Shown one piece after another: positions 7,158-16,444 of a stretch of 64,000 nucleotides of DNA. Both the position numbers and the translations under genes were made by a program. The notes beneath the pieces were generated by a model. That model was given only the letters and a program-made list of their open reading frames with translations. It was not told where the DNA came from and made no database searches. The stretch's first letter is position 1. Each line of letters begins with the position of its first letter. Source of the DNA: Neolewinella persica DSM 23188 (GTDB lineage Bacteria; Bacteroidota; Bacteroidia; Chitinophagales; Saprospiraceae); NCBI RefSeq assembly GCF_000373105.1, contig NZ_KB890447.1:18970-82969 (forward strand), written 5' to 3'.

Positions 7158-9224
7158 CTAATCTAAGTATTCCATAATTAAACGAAAACCCGTAGAAGGG
7201 TGTGGCAAGGTCCGTTCCTTCACAACGCCGATCTGCATGAGGTATGCCGGATCCATCCAGCTGCCCCCCATGGTTTTGCCTTCTTCGGCCAGCATCTCGG
7301 CCGCGTTACCACTCATATTATATAAGCCGTAGTCGTTCGGGAAATAGCTTCTGGTGGCAACCGTCAGGTACCCGCCATCATTCTCCCAGTCGCAGCCTTC
7401 GTCCGTATCTTTTCGCTCAAGGATGTCTGCCTTTTCTTTGGCGGTCAACTTTGTACTCGCTTTAATATTATCCTGCCATGCTTTAAAATTTTCCCGGGAC
7501 TCCGGTGCCAGCGTATTAAAGTTCCCCAGCAGGCATCCCTTTGCGTTCCGATAGTAGGGGCCGCCCCATGGGTAGGGGTGATTGGTCCTTCCGCCCTGGG
7601 CGGCGAAGGCAAATTCAGCTTCCTGAGGAAGCCTGAAGCGGACGTTCTTACCGTCGATACGCTTAGGGTCCTGATTGTAAACCTGGGCAAGCCAGATGGC
7701 GTATAATTCAGCCGCTCTGCGGCTAACGTTGATGAGGGGGTAATTTGCGAAGGCCGGGTTACTGCCCGTCAGGTGGACGGCAACGGCCTGGAAGTTAGAT
7801 TCGGCGGGAAAGGTATTCTCAATATCCGCTTCCTTAAGTGGAGAAACGGCTACGGAGTCCAGCATGTCGAATTTACGCTGACGCAACAAGTCTTCGAGGA
7901 ACAGCTGGTAGTCGGCATTACTCACTTCGGCTTCCTGAAGGAAGAAGCCGCGGACGGTGATGGGATCGCTGACCTGAGTCAAGGCTTCTCCGTTTCGGAG
8001 GTACAGCGTTCCGTCAGGGATGTACGCGGTGCCTTTATAAATGTCTTTGGCCCGAAGCCCCGGATTGTTGCTGGCAAGTTGGGGCGGTGTACTGCTGCTG
8101 CTCAGGTAGGACGATACCGTTTCACTTATCCCGGCGCGCTGCGCCAGTTTTTCGAGCAATGGAAATACGCCAGGAATGTGCTGGTCGGGATGCGCTTGAT
8201 TGAAGTTGTTGAGTTCCAGCAGGGCCGGCAGGTAATTCTGATTGAGCTGATCAGCCACGGCTTGTGCCGGACTATCCGTCAGGGGCAAACTTAGCGATTC
8301 CAACCGCCAGTTCTCGACATAGTTTTTGGCCAATAACCCGATATTATCCACTTCACCAGTGCTGTATTGAAATGCTAAGCCGGTCAGGTACAGCCGGTCG
8401 GCCGGTAGCTCGGGCAGATGTTGCTGACCGGTGGCGGCAAAGAAAATTGGTCGCTGCTGGGTCGTGAGTTGTTCCAGCAAGCCGGCGGCATCGTAAGGAG
8501 CCTGAGCAAATAGTTTGTCGATTCTCAATGCTGCTTTGATGTGCTTCTGGTATTCGCTGAAGTTCATTAATAACGGCAGGCTGATGACCAGTATGTCGGG
8601 GCGAACTTTATAAGTGGACTGTAGGAGCCAGGTCGGGTAGGTGTCAGAATCACCGTGGGTGATCAGGATGCCATTTGGGGCTACGGACATCAACTGGTTA
8701 TAGTTGTACTCCATTACTCCGTTAGGGATAGGTTCGGCAACGTGGAGTTTACGGAGCGTTTCATCTTTTAGCGCCAAGTTATTTTCAATGGTGTAATGAG
8801 CAATTAGGGAGGTGTAGGCCTCGTGGCGATCGGGATCGGCCGCATGTGCCCGGAGGAGTTTCGGCCAGCGGGTGACGAGGTCCTGATCCGCGACAAAATT
8901 GAGGTAGTTCCACACAAAACCCTCCGGGTCCAGCGTGGGCTGTGCCTGGGCCAGAATTGCCGTCAGGTCGTAGTCTCCACTGCCGAAGCGGTTGCTGTAA
9001 CGCGCCGTTTTGTAATAATGAAACCAGGCATCTTCTTCCGTACAGTTGCCCAAAGCCAACGCTTGCCATTCCTGCGCCTGCTGGTCGTAAAAGTCACCGT
9101 CGTGCCGGGCGTGCATCACGTCGACAAAAGGGGCTGGGTACACCGTTGGTTGAGGGTCAGGGTTGGCAGCGGCCGGATTGACCGAAAGTATCAGGCCGAT
9201 CAGGACCAGGAACAGGTGGCGCAT
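7158..9224 (-). CDS. Secreted protein with a DUF2723-like segment and a C-terminal SUMF1/formylglycine-enzyme-like domain
   Basis: A 688-residue exported protein (signal peptide of about 20 residues ending PAAA). Residues about 40-330 are helical and resemble the periplasmic C-terminal part of DUF2723 membrane proteins, with the marker ITHGDSDTYPTWLLQS and a VRPDILVISLPLL strand. Residues about 395-688 have the fold signature of the SUMF1/FGE domain: SNADYQLFLEDLL, VRFRLPQEAEFAFAAQGG, YPWGG, GLYNMSGNAAEML and GGSWMDPAY. This domain also occurs in gliding-motility proteins GldJ/GldK, where it is structural. The FGE active-site cysteine pair is not evident, so a structural or GldK-like role is more likely than sulfatase maturation. 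No gld gene is adjacent. Confidence 0.75.
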   Translation of the reverse strand: MRHLFLVLIGLILSVNPAAANPDPQPTVYPAPFVDVMHARHDGDFYDQQAQEWQALALGNCTEEDAWFHYYKTARYSNRFGSGDYDLTAILAQAQPTLDPEGFVWNYLNFVADQDLVTRWPKLLRAHAADPDRHEAYTSLIAHYTIENNLALKDETLRKLHVAEPIPNGVMEYNYNQLMSVAPNGILITHGDSDTYPTWLLQSTYKVRPDILVISLPLLMNFSEYQKHIKAALRIDKLFAQAPYDAAGLLEQLTTQQRPIFFAATGQQHLPELPADRLYLTGLAFQYSTGEVDNIGLLAKNYVENWRLESLSLPLTDSPAQAVADQLNQNYLPALLELNNFNQAHPDQHIPGVFPLLEKLAQRAGISETVSSYLSSSSTPPQLASNNPGLRAKDIYKGTAYIPDGTLYLRNGEALTQVSDPITVRGFFLQEAEVSNADYQLFLEDLLRQRKFDMLDSVAVSPLKEADIENTFPAESNFQAVAVHLTGSNPAFANYPLINVSRRAAELYAIWLAQVYNQDPKRIDGKNVRFRLPQEAEFAFAAQGGRTNHPYPWGGPYYRNAKGCLLGNFNTLAPESRENFKAWQDNIKASTKLTAKEKADILERKDTDEGCDWENDGGYLTVATRSYFPNDYGLYNMSGNAAEMLAEEGKTMGGSWMDPAYLMQIGVVKERTLPHPSTGFRLIMEYLD

Positions 9225-9462
9225 GAAGAGTTTTGCGGGGTATAAACCGTAGGGTGGCTACGGTTCACTTGGGGGTATTCTTTTTTTTTGCACCGTCGAG
9301 AATCAAAAAATGATGAATCAGAGAAGGTGGGAAGGAGAGAATAGCAGCCGCAGCCACCCTTTGGGCGCTCACTTAGGCGAGCCGGCGCAGTGCAGAGAGT
9401 GGAAACGGCGGTAGCTATTAACTTCGCTGCTGCCTGCGGCGGTCATTCATTCCCTCCTTCCA
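9225..9462. repeat. Gap with a degenerate inverted element (about 9310-9470)
   Basis: GAAGGTGGGAAGGAGAGAATAG on the left faces TCATTCCCTCCTTCCATTATT on the right. The inside holds AGCAGCCGCAGCCACC, a GC-rich centre with CTCACTTAGGCGAGCC, and GGCGGTAGC. This is the same architecture as the element at 50461-50650 and lies between two convergent or tandem minus-strand genes. Confidence 0.6.
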
Positions 9463-10596
9463 TTATTCACTAACCGCCACTCCCACCATAGAATCAGCCG
9501 TACCGTAATAAAGGAACCATTTGTTTTGGAACCGGACCAGGCCTTCGAGAAAGGTAGTTCCCGAAGCGTACTGGCCGGTCATCTCATGGGGGAGGGATGG
9601 ACAGATGAACGGCGTGTCAGTTCGTGCAAGTAGCACGGAAGGGTCTTCGCGGCTGAAAAGCGCCTGGCCGCCACAGTAGGCGCCTGGCCCCATGTCCATA
9701 GACCGCAGAGAATCCTCCGGGGAGTTACGGCCGTTGTAGATGAGTAGGATGCCTTCCGGGGTTAGCAGGGCCGGAGGCCCTGGTTCACTCAGGCTGCTGT
9801 CGAAGAAGCCTCGACGGGGCGGGATGGGATCGAAGAGTGTACCGTTGTCGTTCAATACCGGCGTCCAGTCTACCAGGTTTTCGCTATGAGCGAGGCCAAC
9901 GACGGCATCTCCCCAGTACATCCAGTATTTACCGTTGAGCTTGGTGGCGACAATGCGGCCGTCGTCTTGCAGCTCTCCGACGACGGAGCCCGACTTGGAC
10001 CAAACGTCATGAAATTTTCCTCGGTAGGCATCCTGGAATACGGGGCCATGTTTTGTCCAGTTGACCATGTCCGTTGAGGTAGCGCTGCAAAGTCGGGCCA
10101 CTTTAGTATTCCAACCAGTGTAGAGCATGAGGTACCCACCATCGGGGGTATGGATGACCCGGGGATCTTCGATTCCACCACCTTCTTCGAACTCCCGGTT
10201 GTTGTCATCGGCCGGAAACAGGACGGGTTTTGCCCGGCGGATGAAATTCAGCCCATCCCCACTTGCTGCCAGACCGACTCTGCTGGTCCGGCCCCCCAGG
10301 TGGGCCTTTGGGTTGTCCTCAGCCCGGAAGAAGAGGTAGACGCTGTCTCCCTGAACAATGGCTCCGGGGTTGAAGACATCTGCTTTTTGCCAATTGACTA
10401 TACTATCGGCCAATGGATCCAGGAAGGTATAGGAAACATCCGCGGTAAGAATCGGGTTGTTGGCCGGCTTTTCGAAACCGGTCAGGAAGGCAGGAGAAGA
10501 GGTGGCCATTTCCTGTTTTCCGGAATCGCTTCCGTTCTGGCAACCGGCCACTAATATAATCAGGACACTTGTCCACAAGGCTTGGCTAAAGGTCAT
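9463..10596 (-). CDS. GH130-like glycosidase/phosphorylase lipoprotein
   Basis: A 377-residue five-bladed beta-propeller enzyme. The start at 10596 gives a lipoprotein signal (lipobox LVAGC, Cys about residue 18), whereas a longer frame to 10761 runs into repeat DNA. Motifs fit family GH130 (beta-mannoside or related phosphorylases/hydrolases): DVFNPGA near 70, FFRAEDNP, EEGGGIEDPRV near 145, LMLYTGWN, YWMYWGD and LIYNGRN. The glycan substrate is uncertain. It is divergent from a Tat-type Gfo/Idh/MocA gene, a pairing common in carbohydrate loci. Confidence 0.8.
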   Translation of the reverse strand: MTFSQALWTSVLIILVAGCQNGSDSGKQEMATSSPAFLTGFEKPANNPILTADVSYTFLDPLADSIVNWQKADVFNPGAIVQGDSVYLFFRAEDNPKAHLGGRTSRVGLAASGDGLNFIRRAKPVLFPADDNNREFEEGGGIEDPRVIHTPDGGYLMLYTGWNTKVARLCSATSTDMVNWTKHGPVFQDAYRGKFHDVWSKSGSVVGELQDDGRIVATKLNGKYWMYWGDAVVGLAHSENLVDWTPVLNDNGTLFDPIPPRRGFFDSSLSEPGPPALLTPEGILLIYNGRNSPEDSLRSMDMGPGAYCGGQALFSREDPSVLLARTDTPFICPSLPHEMTGQYASGTTFLEGLVRFQNKWFLYYGTADSMVGVAVSE

Positions 10597-10635
10597 GCGT
10601 TGGTAGTTTATTGAAAACGTGAGGCGGAATGGTTC

Positions 10636-10703
10636 TTTGGTGCTATTGGTCTGTTGGTACTTTAGCCCCAATAGACCAATAAGGGCGCGGTCGCAGGTGC
10701 AAA
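10636..10703. repeat. Small microrepeat hairpin joined to a GC-rich word
   Basis: CTATTGGTCTGTTGG (left) and CCAATAGACCAATA (right) form an inverted repeat of the same words as the element at 6907-7007. The plus-orientation GC word GGGCGCGGTCGCAGGTGC follows at 10683-10703. Confidence 0.8.
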
Positions 10704-10815
10704 GGAAGACTGAACAAGAGCAAGGAGCAGACCGTGCGACGGATGCTTCAGAGGCACCCAAGGTAGGCTAAAGAATACTGGTCACTATCTTTCTCCTCAA
10801 TTTATATTGCAAACT

Positions 10816-12150
10816 ATGGATCGTCGTCAATTCCTTGCTACTGCCCCCACCCTGCTGCTTAGTCCCTCCTGCCTGCACCCGCGCGCCGCCGCCCAAATGA
10901 GCGCACGCCCGAAAGTTGCCCTGATCGGGAATGGCTGGTATGGCCGGATGGATCTCCTTCGCCTGCTTCAGGTCGCCGACGTGGAAGTAGTCGGGCTGTG
11001 TGATCCCGACCGCAAGCAGCTCGACGAAGTTTCGGCTCTCCTCCGCCTCCGTCACCCCAATCAGCGACCAAATACTTACGTTGACCACCAGGTTTTGCTG
11101 GCAAAGGAAAAGCCCGAACTCGTCCTGATTGAAAGCCCCGACCACTGGCATGCGCTGCAGGCGATTGACTGCCTGAAGGCGGGCTGCCATCTCTACCTGC
11201 AAAAGCCCATCAGCAAAGACATTCTGGAAGGGGAAGCCATTCTGGCCACCGCCAGGAAGCACCCCGGGCAGGTGGTTCAGGTAGCCCTGCAAAGGCGAAG
11301 CACTCCGCACCTGGTAGAGATGAAGAAACGGTACATCGATAGCGGATTGATCGGTGAGGTGCACCACGTCGAGATGAATTGTTACTATCATATGCGGGAC
11401 CAGTCGGTACGGGAGGCCATCCCCGTTCCAGCGCATTTTGACTATAACCGGTGGACCGGCCCCGCCCCGATGCTGCCTTTCAAGGGAATCCCGCACCGCC
11501 GCTGGCGGGCCTTCCAGGAATACGGCAATGGGATTGTTGGTGATATGTGCGTTCATTACTACGACGCCGTACGCTGGCTGCTTGACCTTGGCTGGCCGGC
11601 AAAAGTGAGCAGCCAGGGTGGAGTTTTCGTTCAGACAGCTGCGGATGCAACCACCACTGATACACAAACGGCGGTATTTGAACACCCGGAACGGAAGTTG
11701 AATTGCCACTGGACCCACCGCAGCTGGGGGCAGGCTCCGGATCCCGAATGGCCATGGTCCTTTACGCTTTTCGGCGAAAACGGCAGCCTGATTGCCGATA
11801 CGAAAAAGTATGAGTGGCGGCCGGCAAACGGCGACCCCGTGCGCAGAGAGGTCACCTACGAACGGGAGCAATACCCGGAAGATGTGACCGAGAAAGGCAT
11901 CGAACTACACGTAGCGCCCGCAACGCGGGCACACCTCCGCAACTGGGTCGGGAGCATCAATGGAAAGGCTGAACCGGCAGCGAGCCTGGAGGACGGACAT
12001 ATTTCCACCGCTTCGTGCATTTTAGCTAATTTGTCGTGTTCTTTGGGGAGACCTTTATCTTATGACCCGGAGGCTAAAATTGTCAGGGATGACCCGGAGG
12101 CGACCGGGCTGTTGATGAATGATTATCGGGCGGGATGGGGGAGGCCCTGA
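10816..12150 (+). CDS. Tat-type Gfo/Idh/MocA family oxidoreductase
   Basis: A 444-residue protein starting at the ATG at 10816 (MDRRQFLATAPTLLL, a twin-arginine export motif); a TTG nine bases earlier is in frame but unnecessary. The dinucleotide loop is VALIGNGWYGRMDLL (about residues 34-48), so the usual glycine pattern is altered to GNGWYG. The strand ELVLIESPDHWHA and the EKP equivalent QKPISKD (about 130) follow, with HRRWRAFQEYGNGI-type catalytic surroundings. Substrate is probably a sugar or sugar acid. It is divergent from GH130. A degenerate GC word lies in the signal-peptide region (about 10874-10894). Confidence 0.85.
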   Translation: MDRRQFLATAPTLLLSPSCLHPRAAAQMSARPKVALIGNGWYGRMDLLRLLQVADVEVVGLCDPDRKQLDEVSALLRLRHPNQRPNTYVDHQVLLAKEKPELVLIESPDHWHALQAIDCLKAGCHLYLQKPISKDILEGEAILATARKHPGQVVQVALQRRSTPHLVEMKKRYIDSGLIGEVHHVEMNCYYHMRDQSVREAIPVPAHFDYNRWTGPAPMLPFKGIPHRRWRAFQEYGNGIVGDMCVHYYDAVRWLLDLGWPAKVSSQGGVFVQTAADATTTDTQTAVFEHPERKLNCHWTHRSWGQAPDPEWPWSFTLFGENGSLIADTKKYEWRPANGDPVRREVTYEREQYPEDVTEKGIELHVAPATRAHLRNWVGSINGKAEPAASLEDGHISTASCILANLSCSLGRPLSYDPEAKIVRDDPEATGLLMNDYRAGWGRP

Positions 12151-12296
12151 AGTAATCTCCGGATCATTAGAAATATGGCCTTGTTGGGCAATCGTTAAAG
12201 GGGGAGAGCCGGGCAACGGAATGTTCCCGGAAAGCGTCACCTGTTTAACGATCTCTGTTAAGTTTTCATCGTTTTATAACACCTCAATTCACTATT

Positions 12297-13391
12297 ATGA
12301 AATCCATCATCACCTTGTTTCTTATTTTGTTTACGCTAGCGCTTAGTGCCCAAAACCAAAAGGGTAACTGGTACCTCGACGGCTCAACCTCCGCGGGGTA
12401 CGGCCGGAGCGTGGGTCGTAGTAGTTTTAACCTGTCCGGGTTCTCCGCTACGACTTCCCGTGCAGGGTATTTCTTTACCGATCGGCTGCTTATTGGTACC
12501 GGTGTCCGTTTCGTTAGCCTTGGAGGTCAAGGTGGTTTTCAGGGGGAGACGAATCTGCAGTTGCGTCCATTTGCCCGGTACTACTTCCTTGGGGGTGACC
12601 AGCGAAAAGTTAATTTCTTCGGGGAATTTGGCTTCGGCACCTTCAATCTGTTCAGTGGCCGGGAAGGGTTTGAAACAGATTTCAACTTGGGGGGCGGTGC
12701 CGAGATTAGCCTGCTGCCGGGTGTGTTGGGTACCTTAAATCTCCGCTACGATGCCAATGCAAGTGGCCTGAATTTTACCACCCTGGCGTTTGGTTTCAAT
12801 GTGCTAACGGGCCAATTAGAAAATACTGGAGGTGCAGTCTCCCTTAGGGAAGGCACTATTACTACGCGCGGCCGCCTTGGAGCTATCTCGTACGGACGGA
12901 TGAGCTCCAATGGCCTGGTAGACCAATCAACGGTTATTAACCTGATGCCCTGGATTGGTTTTTTCCTGTCGGACCGTCTGATGTTAGAAGGTGGACTGGA
13001 TATCTCATATGGAAGCAGTAGTCGTGAGATCGGTGGATTCAATCAGGGGAGGACAACATTTAGCGGTGCCAGTGCCGGCGCAAACATTAATCTACGTTAC
13101 TACCTGAAAAAAGAGGGAACGTTTTTCCCTTACCTGATGGCAGGTGGAGGGTTTATCTTTAATAATAACCGTTTTAGCAATGATTTTGGAGAGAGTAACG
13201 AGAGTTCACAGACGGTCCCTTTGCGTCTCGGGGCAGGTGCGTCCTATTTCCTATCTCCGAACCTGGCTCTTGATGTAGAATTTGCTTACAATCGGTCTGA
13301 TCAAATAAGCCAGTTTCAGATAGCAAGCGAATTGTCGAATTCAAGAATCGGACTAGGGGTTGGCTTTAGGTTCTTCCTGCCGAAAGGTTAG
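12297..13391 (+). CDS. Outer-membrane beta-barrel protein with internal duplication
   Basis: A 364-residue protein with a signal peptide (cleavage near LALSAQ, residue 19). Two halves of about 170 residues look homologous: GYFFTDRLLIGTGVRF in the first matches GFFLSDRLMLEGGLDI in the second, and each continues with LRPFARYYF / LRYYLKKEG strands. Each half resembles the 8-stranded OMP_b-brl domain, so the whole may be one 16-strand barrel or two tandem barrels. The C-terminus FRFFLPKG is aromatic-rich. No partner genes indicate a role. Confidence 0.8.
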   Translation: MKSIITLFLILFTLALSAQNQKGNWYLDGSTSAGYGRSVGRSSFNLSGFSATTSRAGYFFTDRLLIGTGVRFVSLGGQGGFQGETNLQLRPFARYYFLGGDQRKVNFFGEFGFGTFNLFSGREGFETDFNLGGGAEISLLPGVLGTLNLRYDANASGLNFTTLAFGFNVLTGQLENTGGAVSLREGTITTRGRLGAISYGRMSSNGLVDQSTVINLMPWIGFFLSDRLMLEGGLDISYGSSSREIGGFNQGRTTFSGASAGANINLRYYLKKEGTFFPYLMAGGGFIFNNNRFSNDFGESNESSQTVPLRLGAGASYFLSPNLALDVEFAYNRSDQISQFQIASELSNSRIGLGVGFRFFLPKG

Positions 13392-13399
13392 GGCTAATT

Positions 13400-13918
13400 T
13401 TATAACTCCCGCACCATATAAACATCACACCCCCCATGCCCGGTATTGCCCATTGGCCAGCTGATGGGCACGAAGCCATTTTTCTTGTACACGGCCGCTG
13501 CATCCGTCATCGCGGTGACGGTTTCCAGGTACATTTTGGTGTAGCCCGCTGCGCGGGCACCTTCCAGGCAGGCGTCCAGGAGGAGGCGGCCACCGCCGAA
13601 GCCGCGGCCTTCTTTGAGGACGTACATTTTGCGGAGTTCGCAGGTGTCGGGGTCACCACCGGCTAAGGGCGCGAAACCCGCGCCGCCAAGCACTACTGTG
13701 CCCCTAAAACCTTCCCCCGCACCTGCGGGCCCGCCTACTGAATGCTCGATCACGAAAAAGCCGGACCGGTCACCTGCGTAGGCCGTTGCCATATCCTCCA
13801 CTTCCGGGTCGTTGATGGAAAAACCTTCACCTACGCAGCTGAATTCGGGCATGACGGTGCGGATAACGTGGGCAATGGCGGCGTTGTCGGCGGGGGCGAT
13901 GGGGCGGAGGGTTAGCAT
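13400..13918 (-). CDS. GNAT family N-acetyltransferase
   Basis: A 172-residue acyltransferase-like protein. The N-terminal strand LTLRPIAPADNAAIAHVIR, the central ELRKMYVLKEGRGFGGGRLLLDACL (acetyl-CoA loop, GRGFGGG near residue 113) and YLETVTAMTDAAAVYKKNGF are typical GNAT elements. Substrate unknown. A proline/glycine-rich insertion, VGGPAGAGEGF at about 66-76, is absent from most relatives and corresponds to a degenerate GC word at 13719-13735. Confidence 0.85.
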   Translation of the reverse strand: MLTLRPIAPADNAAIAHVIRTVMPEFSCVGEGFSINDPEVEDMATAYAGDRSGFFVIEHSVGGPAGAGEGFRGTVVLGGAGFAPLAGGDPDTCELRKMYVLKEGRGFGGGRLLLDACLEGARAAGYTKMYLETVTAMTDAAAVYKKNGFVPISWPMGNTGHGGCDVYMVREL

Positions 13919-13937
13919 GAAGGTTGGTTTTCAAAAG

Positions 13938-14017
13938 GTACTTACGTAGAAGTACGAGGTACTGCAAATTTCAAAGTGCTTTTAATAATGGAGCAACCCG
14001 TACTTCTACGTAAGTAC
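13938..14017. repeat. 19-bp perfect inverted repeat (CGTACTTCTACGTAAGTAC)
   Basis: GTACTTACGTAGAAGTACG at 13938-13956 and its exact complement at 13999-14017, separated by 42 bp, lie between the GNAT and hpt genes. Each arm is also nearly self-complementary. The 11-bp core CGTACTTCTAC recurs twice at 38399-38487. It could be a protein-binding site or terminator; there is no T-tail. Confidence 0.85.
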
Positions 14018-14027
14018 ATAAGCTCCC

Positions 14028-14588
14028 CTAAAACTCCTCCGCCAACTGATAAATAGCCGGCAACTGCCGCCCCAATCCATCATAATCCAGCCCATACCCC
14101 ACCACAAATTTGGGTGGAATAACAAAACCAATCAGGTCAATCTTTACCGGTACCCGCTGCGATTCGGGCTTGTGTAGCAGCGTTATCAGAGTGATGGACT
14201 TAGGGTTGAGCACTTCCAATTCCGGCAAGAAGGCCTGCATCGTCAGGCCACTGTCAACAATGTCTTCAATAAGTACCACATCTTTTCCGGTAACGTGAAT
14301 GGGGTCGGGAGCCAGGTGCATGCGCACTTTTCCTTCAGTTTCCGTACCGTGGTAACTACTGGTCCGCACAAAACTGATCTGCCCGTTAAGCCGGGAGGCG
14401 CGGATCAGGTCCGCCGCAAAAATGAACGCACCGCGGAGCATGATGAGGAAACTCGGCTCACCATTCCCCAGCCGAAAGGCAAGTTCCTGGCCGAGTTCTT
14501 TTACGCGTAGGCTAATGTCCTCCTCCGTAAGAAACGGCGTAAAAGAACGTTCGTGCAGCCGAATGCGGTCGGGGCTATTAGAGACCAT
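14028..14588 (-). CDS. hpt: Hypoxanthine phosphoribosyltransferase
   Basis: A 186-residue purine-salvage enzyme converting hypoxanthine/guanine plus PRPP to IMP/GMP, cytoplasmic. The PRPP-binding loop is VVLIEDIVDSGLTM (about residues 103-116). The N-terminal MLRGAFIFAADLIR and the C-terminal VGYGLDYDGLGRQLPAIY segment are typical of the HPRT subfamily. Its ATG overlaps the 3' end of the upstream M28 peptidase gene by 11 bp, so the two are co-transcribed. Confidence 0.93.
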   Translation of the reverse strand: MVSNSPDRIRLHERSFTPFLTEEDISLRVKELGQELAFRLGNGEPSFLIMLRGAFIFAADLIRASRLNGQISFVRTSSYHGTETEGKVRMHLAPDPIHVTGKDVVLIEDIVDSGLTMQAFLPELEVLNPKSITLITLLHKPESQRVPVKIDLIGFVIPPKFVVGYGLDYDGLGRQLPAIYQLAEEF

Positions 14589-16023
14589 GCTTATCGATTA
14601 AGTAAAGAAGCGAAGTTATGGAAGCGGCGCCCAGTTCGAGCTCTCTTTTGTTGACATTTTCAAAAACGTCGTTCGCCGTATGGTGAAAGTCGAAGTAGCG
14701 CTGGGAATCCGGCTTGAAGCCGAGGAGGAGCCCGCCCTGAGATTTCAGGCCGCTGATGTCGGCTCCTGAACCACCACTCTCGAAATGGAGGCCGTAAGGT
14801 TCGAGCAGCGGTAGCCAGTCGTTGATGGTGCGGTAGTAATCGGTGAAGACCGCATCTTCGGCCTGGGCGCTGAAGCCCCGTGGTGTAAAGCCACCGCTGT
14901 CGCTTTCCAGCGCCGCCAGGTGGTATTCGTTGTTCGCGTTGCTGGCGTCCCAGTAAGCGCGGCCACCGGCCAGGCCATTCTCTTCGTTCATGAACAAAAC
15001 ACAGCGAAAGGTACGCTTGGGGCGGTAGCCGATCTTTTGCCAAAGGGGGAGTACCTGCAGGGCGTGTACGCAGCCGGCACCGTCGTCGTGGGCGCCTTCG
15101 CCTACGTCCCAACTGTCAAGGTGTCCGCCCACCAGGATGATCTCGTCGGGGTGGGTAGTGCCGCGTAATTCACCAATGACATTATAGCTTGGGACCGGAG
15201 GTAAAATGCGGCCGTTGGACCGAAGATGCACCTCGACCGTTCCCTGTCGCAGTAACCGGCTGATTTTTTCGGCGTCGTTGGTACTAACGGAAAGGGCCGG
15301 GATTTTCTCCACATCATCGACCAGGGCTACGGCCCCGGTATGCGGTACATCGTCAAGCCCGGTGGTCATACTGCGTACAAGTACGGCTTTTGCGCCAAAC
15401 CTGGCGGCTACTACGAGGCCCATACCCCGCTGGTCCACCGCGCCGCCGTAGGCGCGGAAGGTTTGTAGTTGGGTTGGGTCCATTGGGCGGTTGAAGAAAA
15501 CAATTTTGCCGGCAACCCCGGCAGCGCCCATGTCCTCTACTTCTTTGAGGCTGAACACCTCCACCAACTCACCGGTAACGCCGTTAGGGCCGGTACCAAT
15601 GGTGTTGCCCAAAGAAATAACCCGTAATTCCTCAGTACCAATTACCCCATTGTTAATGATCCGGCCGGTGGCCGGAGCGCCACGATCCCAGCGGGGAACG
15701 GTACAGGCTTGTAAGTAAACGGTGTCAAATCCCAATGTGTCCATCAGTCGGCGCATACTGTGAACGGCCGCTTCGGCGCCAGGGCTTCCCGCCAGCCGGG
15801 GGCCGATTTCTTTCGTGAGGTGCCGCAGCCAATCGTGACACTCCCCCTCGGTCAGGGCCTTATCGTAGATGCTTTTAATGGTGAAAGCATCACTTTGTTG
15901 TGCAAACATGCAGCTGGCACTAAGAAAAACTAAGAGGCAGAATGTCACTTTTTTTACGACGTTAGAAGCCCCCGGCGTAGTCGTTTGGAAAAGTGTAGCT
16001 GGACGGTGGTAAATATTCTTCAT
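14578..16023 (-). CDS. Secreted M28-family metallopeptidase with PA domain
   Basis: A 481-residue exported zinc aminopeptidase/carboxypeptidase of the carboxypeptidase Q-like group. ATG 16023 is used; the longer frame begins with TTG in upstream AT-rich DNA. A hydrophobic export segment (VTFCLLVFLSASCMFAQ) lies at about 26-42. A PA insertion domain (about 125-270) precedes the catalytic domain. The co-catalytic zinc ligands are visible: GGHLDSWD, AHDDGAG, MNEENG, ESDSGG and DFHHTAND. It is followed directly by hpt. Confidence 0.9.
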   Translation of the reverse strand: MKNIYHRPATLFQTTTPGASNVVKKVTFCLLVFLSASCMFAQQSDAFTIKSIYDKALTEGECHDWLRHLTKEIGPRLAGSPGAEAAVHSMRRLMDTLGFDTVYLQACTVPRWDRGAPATGRIINNGVIGTEELRVISLGNTIGTGPNGVTGELVEVFSLKEVEDMGAAGVAGKIVFFNRPMDPTQLQTFRAYGGAVDQRGMGLVVAARFGAKAVLVRSMTTGLDDVPHTGAVALVDDVEKIPALSVSTNDAEKISRLLRQGTVEVHLRSNGRILPPVPSYNVIGELRGTTHPDEIILVGGHLDSWDVGEGAHDDGAGCVHALQVLPLWQKIGYRPKRTFRCVLFMNEENGLAGGRAYWDASNANNEYHLAALESDSGGFTPRGFSAQAEDAVFTDYYRTINDWLPLLEPYGLHFESGGSGADISGLKSQGGLLLGFKPDSQRYFDFHHTANDVFENVNKRELELGAASITSLLYLIDKHGL

Positions 16024-16444
16024 CTTGAATTCAAAATTTATTGTAATGATGGGTAGTGGTTCCAAAACAAAATTTTGCTATACGCCTTTCGGGCTGACAA
16101 TTAACTAAGTATGCAGTGTTGGAGATTTTACGATTTTTAGTCTTTTCCGCTTAATATTCCAATTTTTTACGGATTGACAGTGAAATATTCTACAACGCAA
16201 ACAAAGGCGTAAATAAAATTCTGCCAAACTTTACGGGCATTTGTTATGAACTTATGTACAATAAGGACTTATCTTTGAATTAACGGTAAGGGCAACAGCC
16301 CGTTGTTCCTTACTTTTTAATTTGGTTTTATTTGGTTAGGGCTGAGGTGGTGCTGTGGTGGCACTGCCTCTTTTTTTGCCTTAGGCAAAAAAGTTGCAGG
16401 TTGCAGGTTGCAAAGTTGCAGGGGGGGGCAAAGTTGCAAGTTGG
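16024..16444. other. Gap with a possible small RNA unit and a microrepeat tract
   Basis: No gene is seen. A -7-like box TATCTTTG (16270-16277, plus strand) is followed at 16285-16314 by a hairpin, GTAAGGGCAAC with GTTGTTCCTTAC, and a TTTTT run; this would give a transcript of only about 35-40 nt. At 16384-16444 lies a degenerate GTTGCAG/GTTGCAA microrepeat tract related to the 7-bp arrays at 48202, 56892 and 60429. Confidence 0.45.

Noticed and set aside
7158-9224. Active formylglycine-generating enzyme
   Set aside because: The active-site cysteine pair of the family is not visible, so a structural GldK-like role is preferred.
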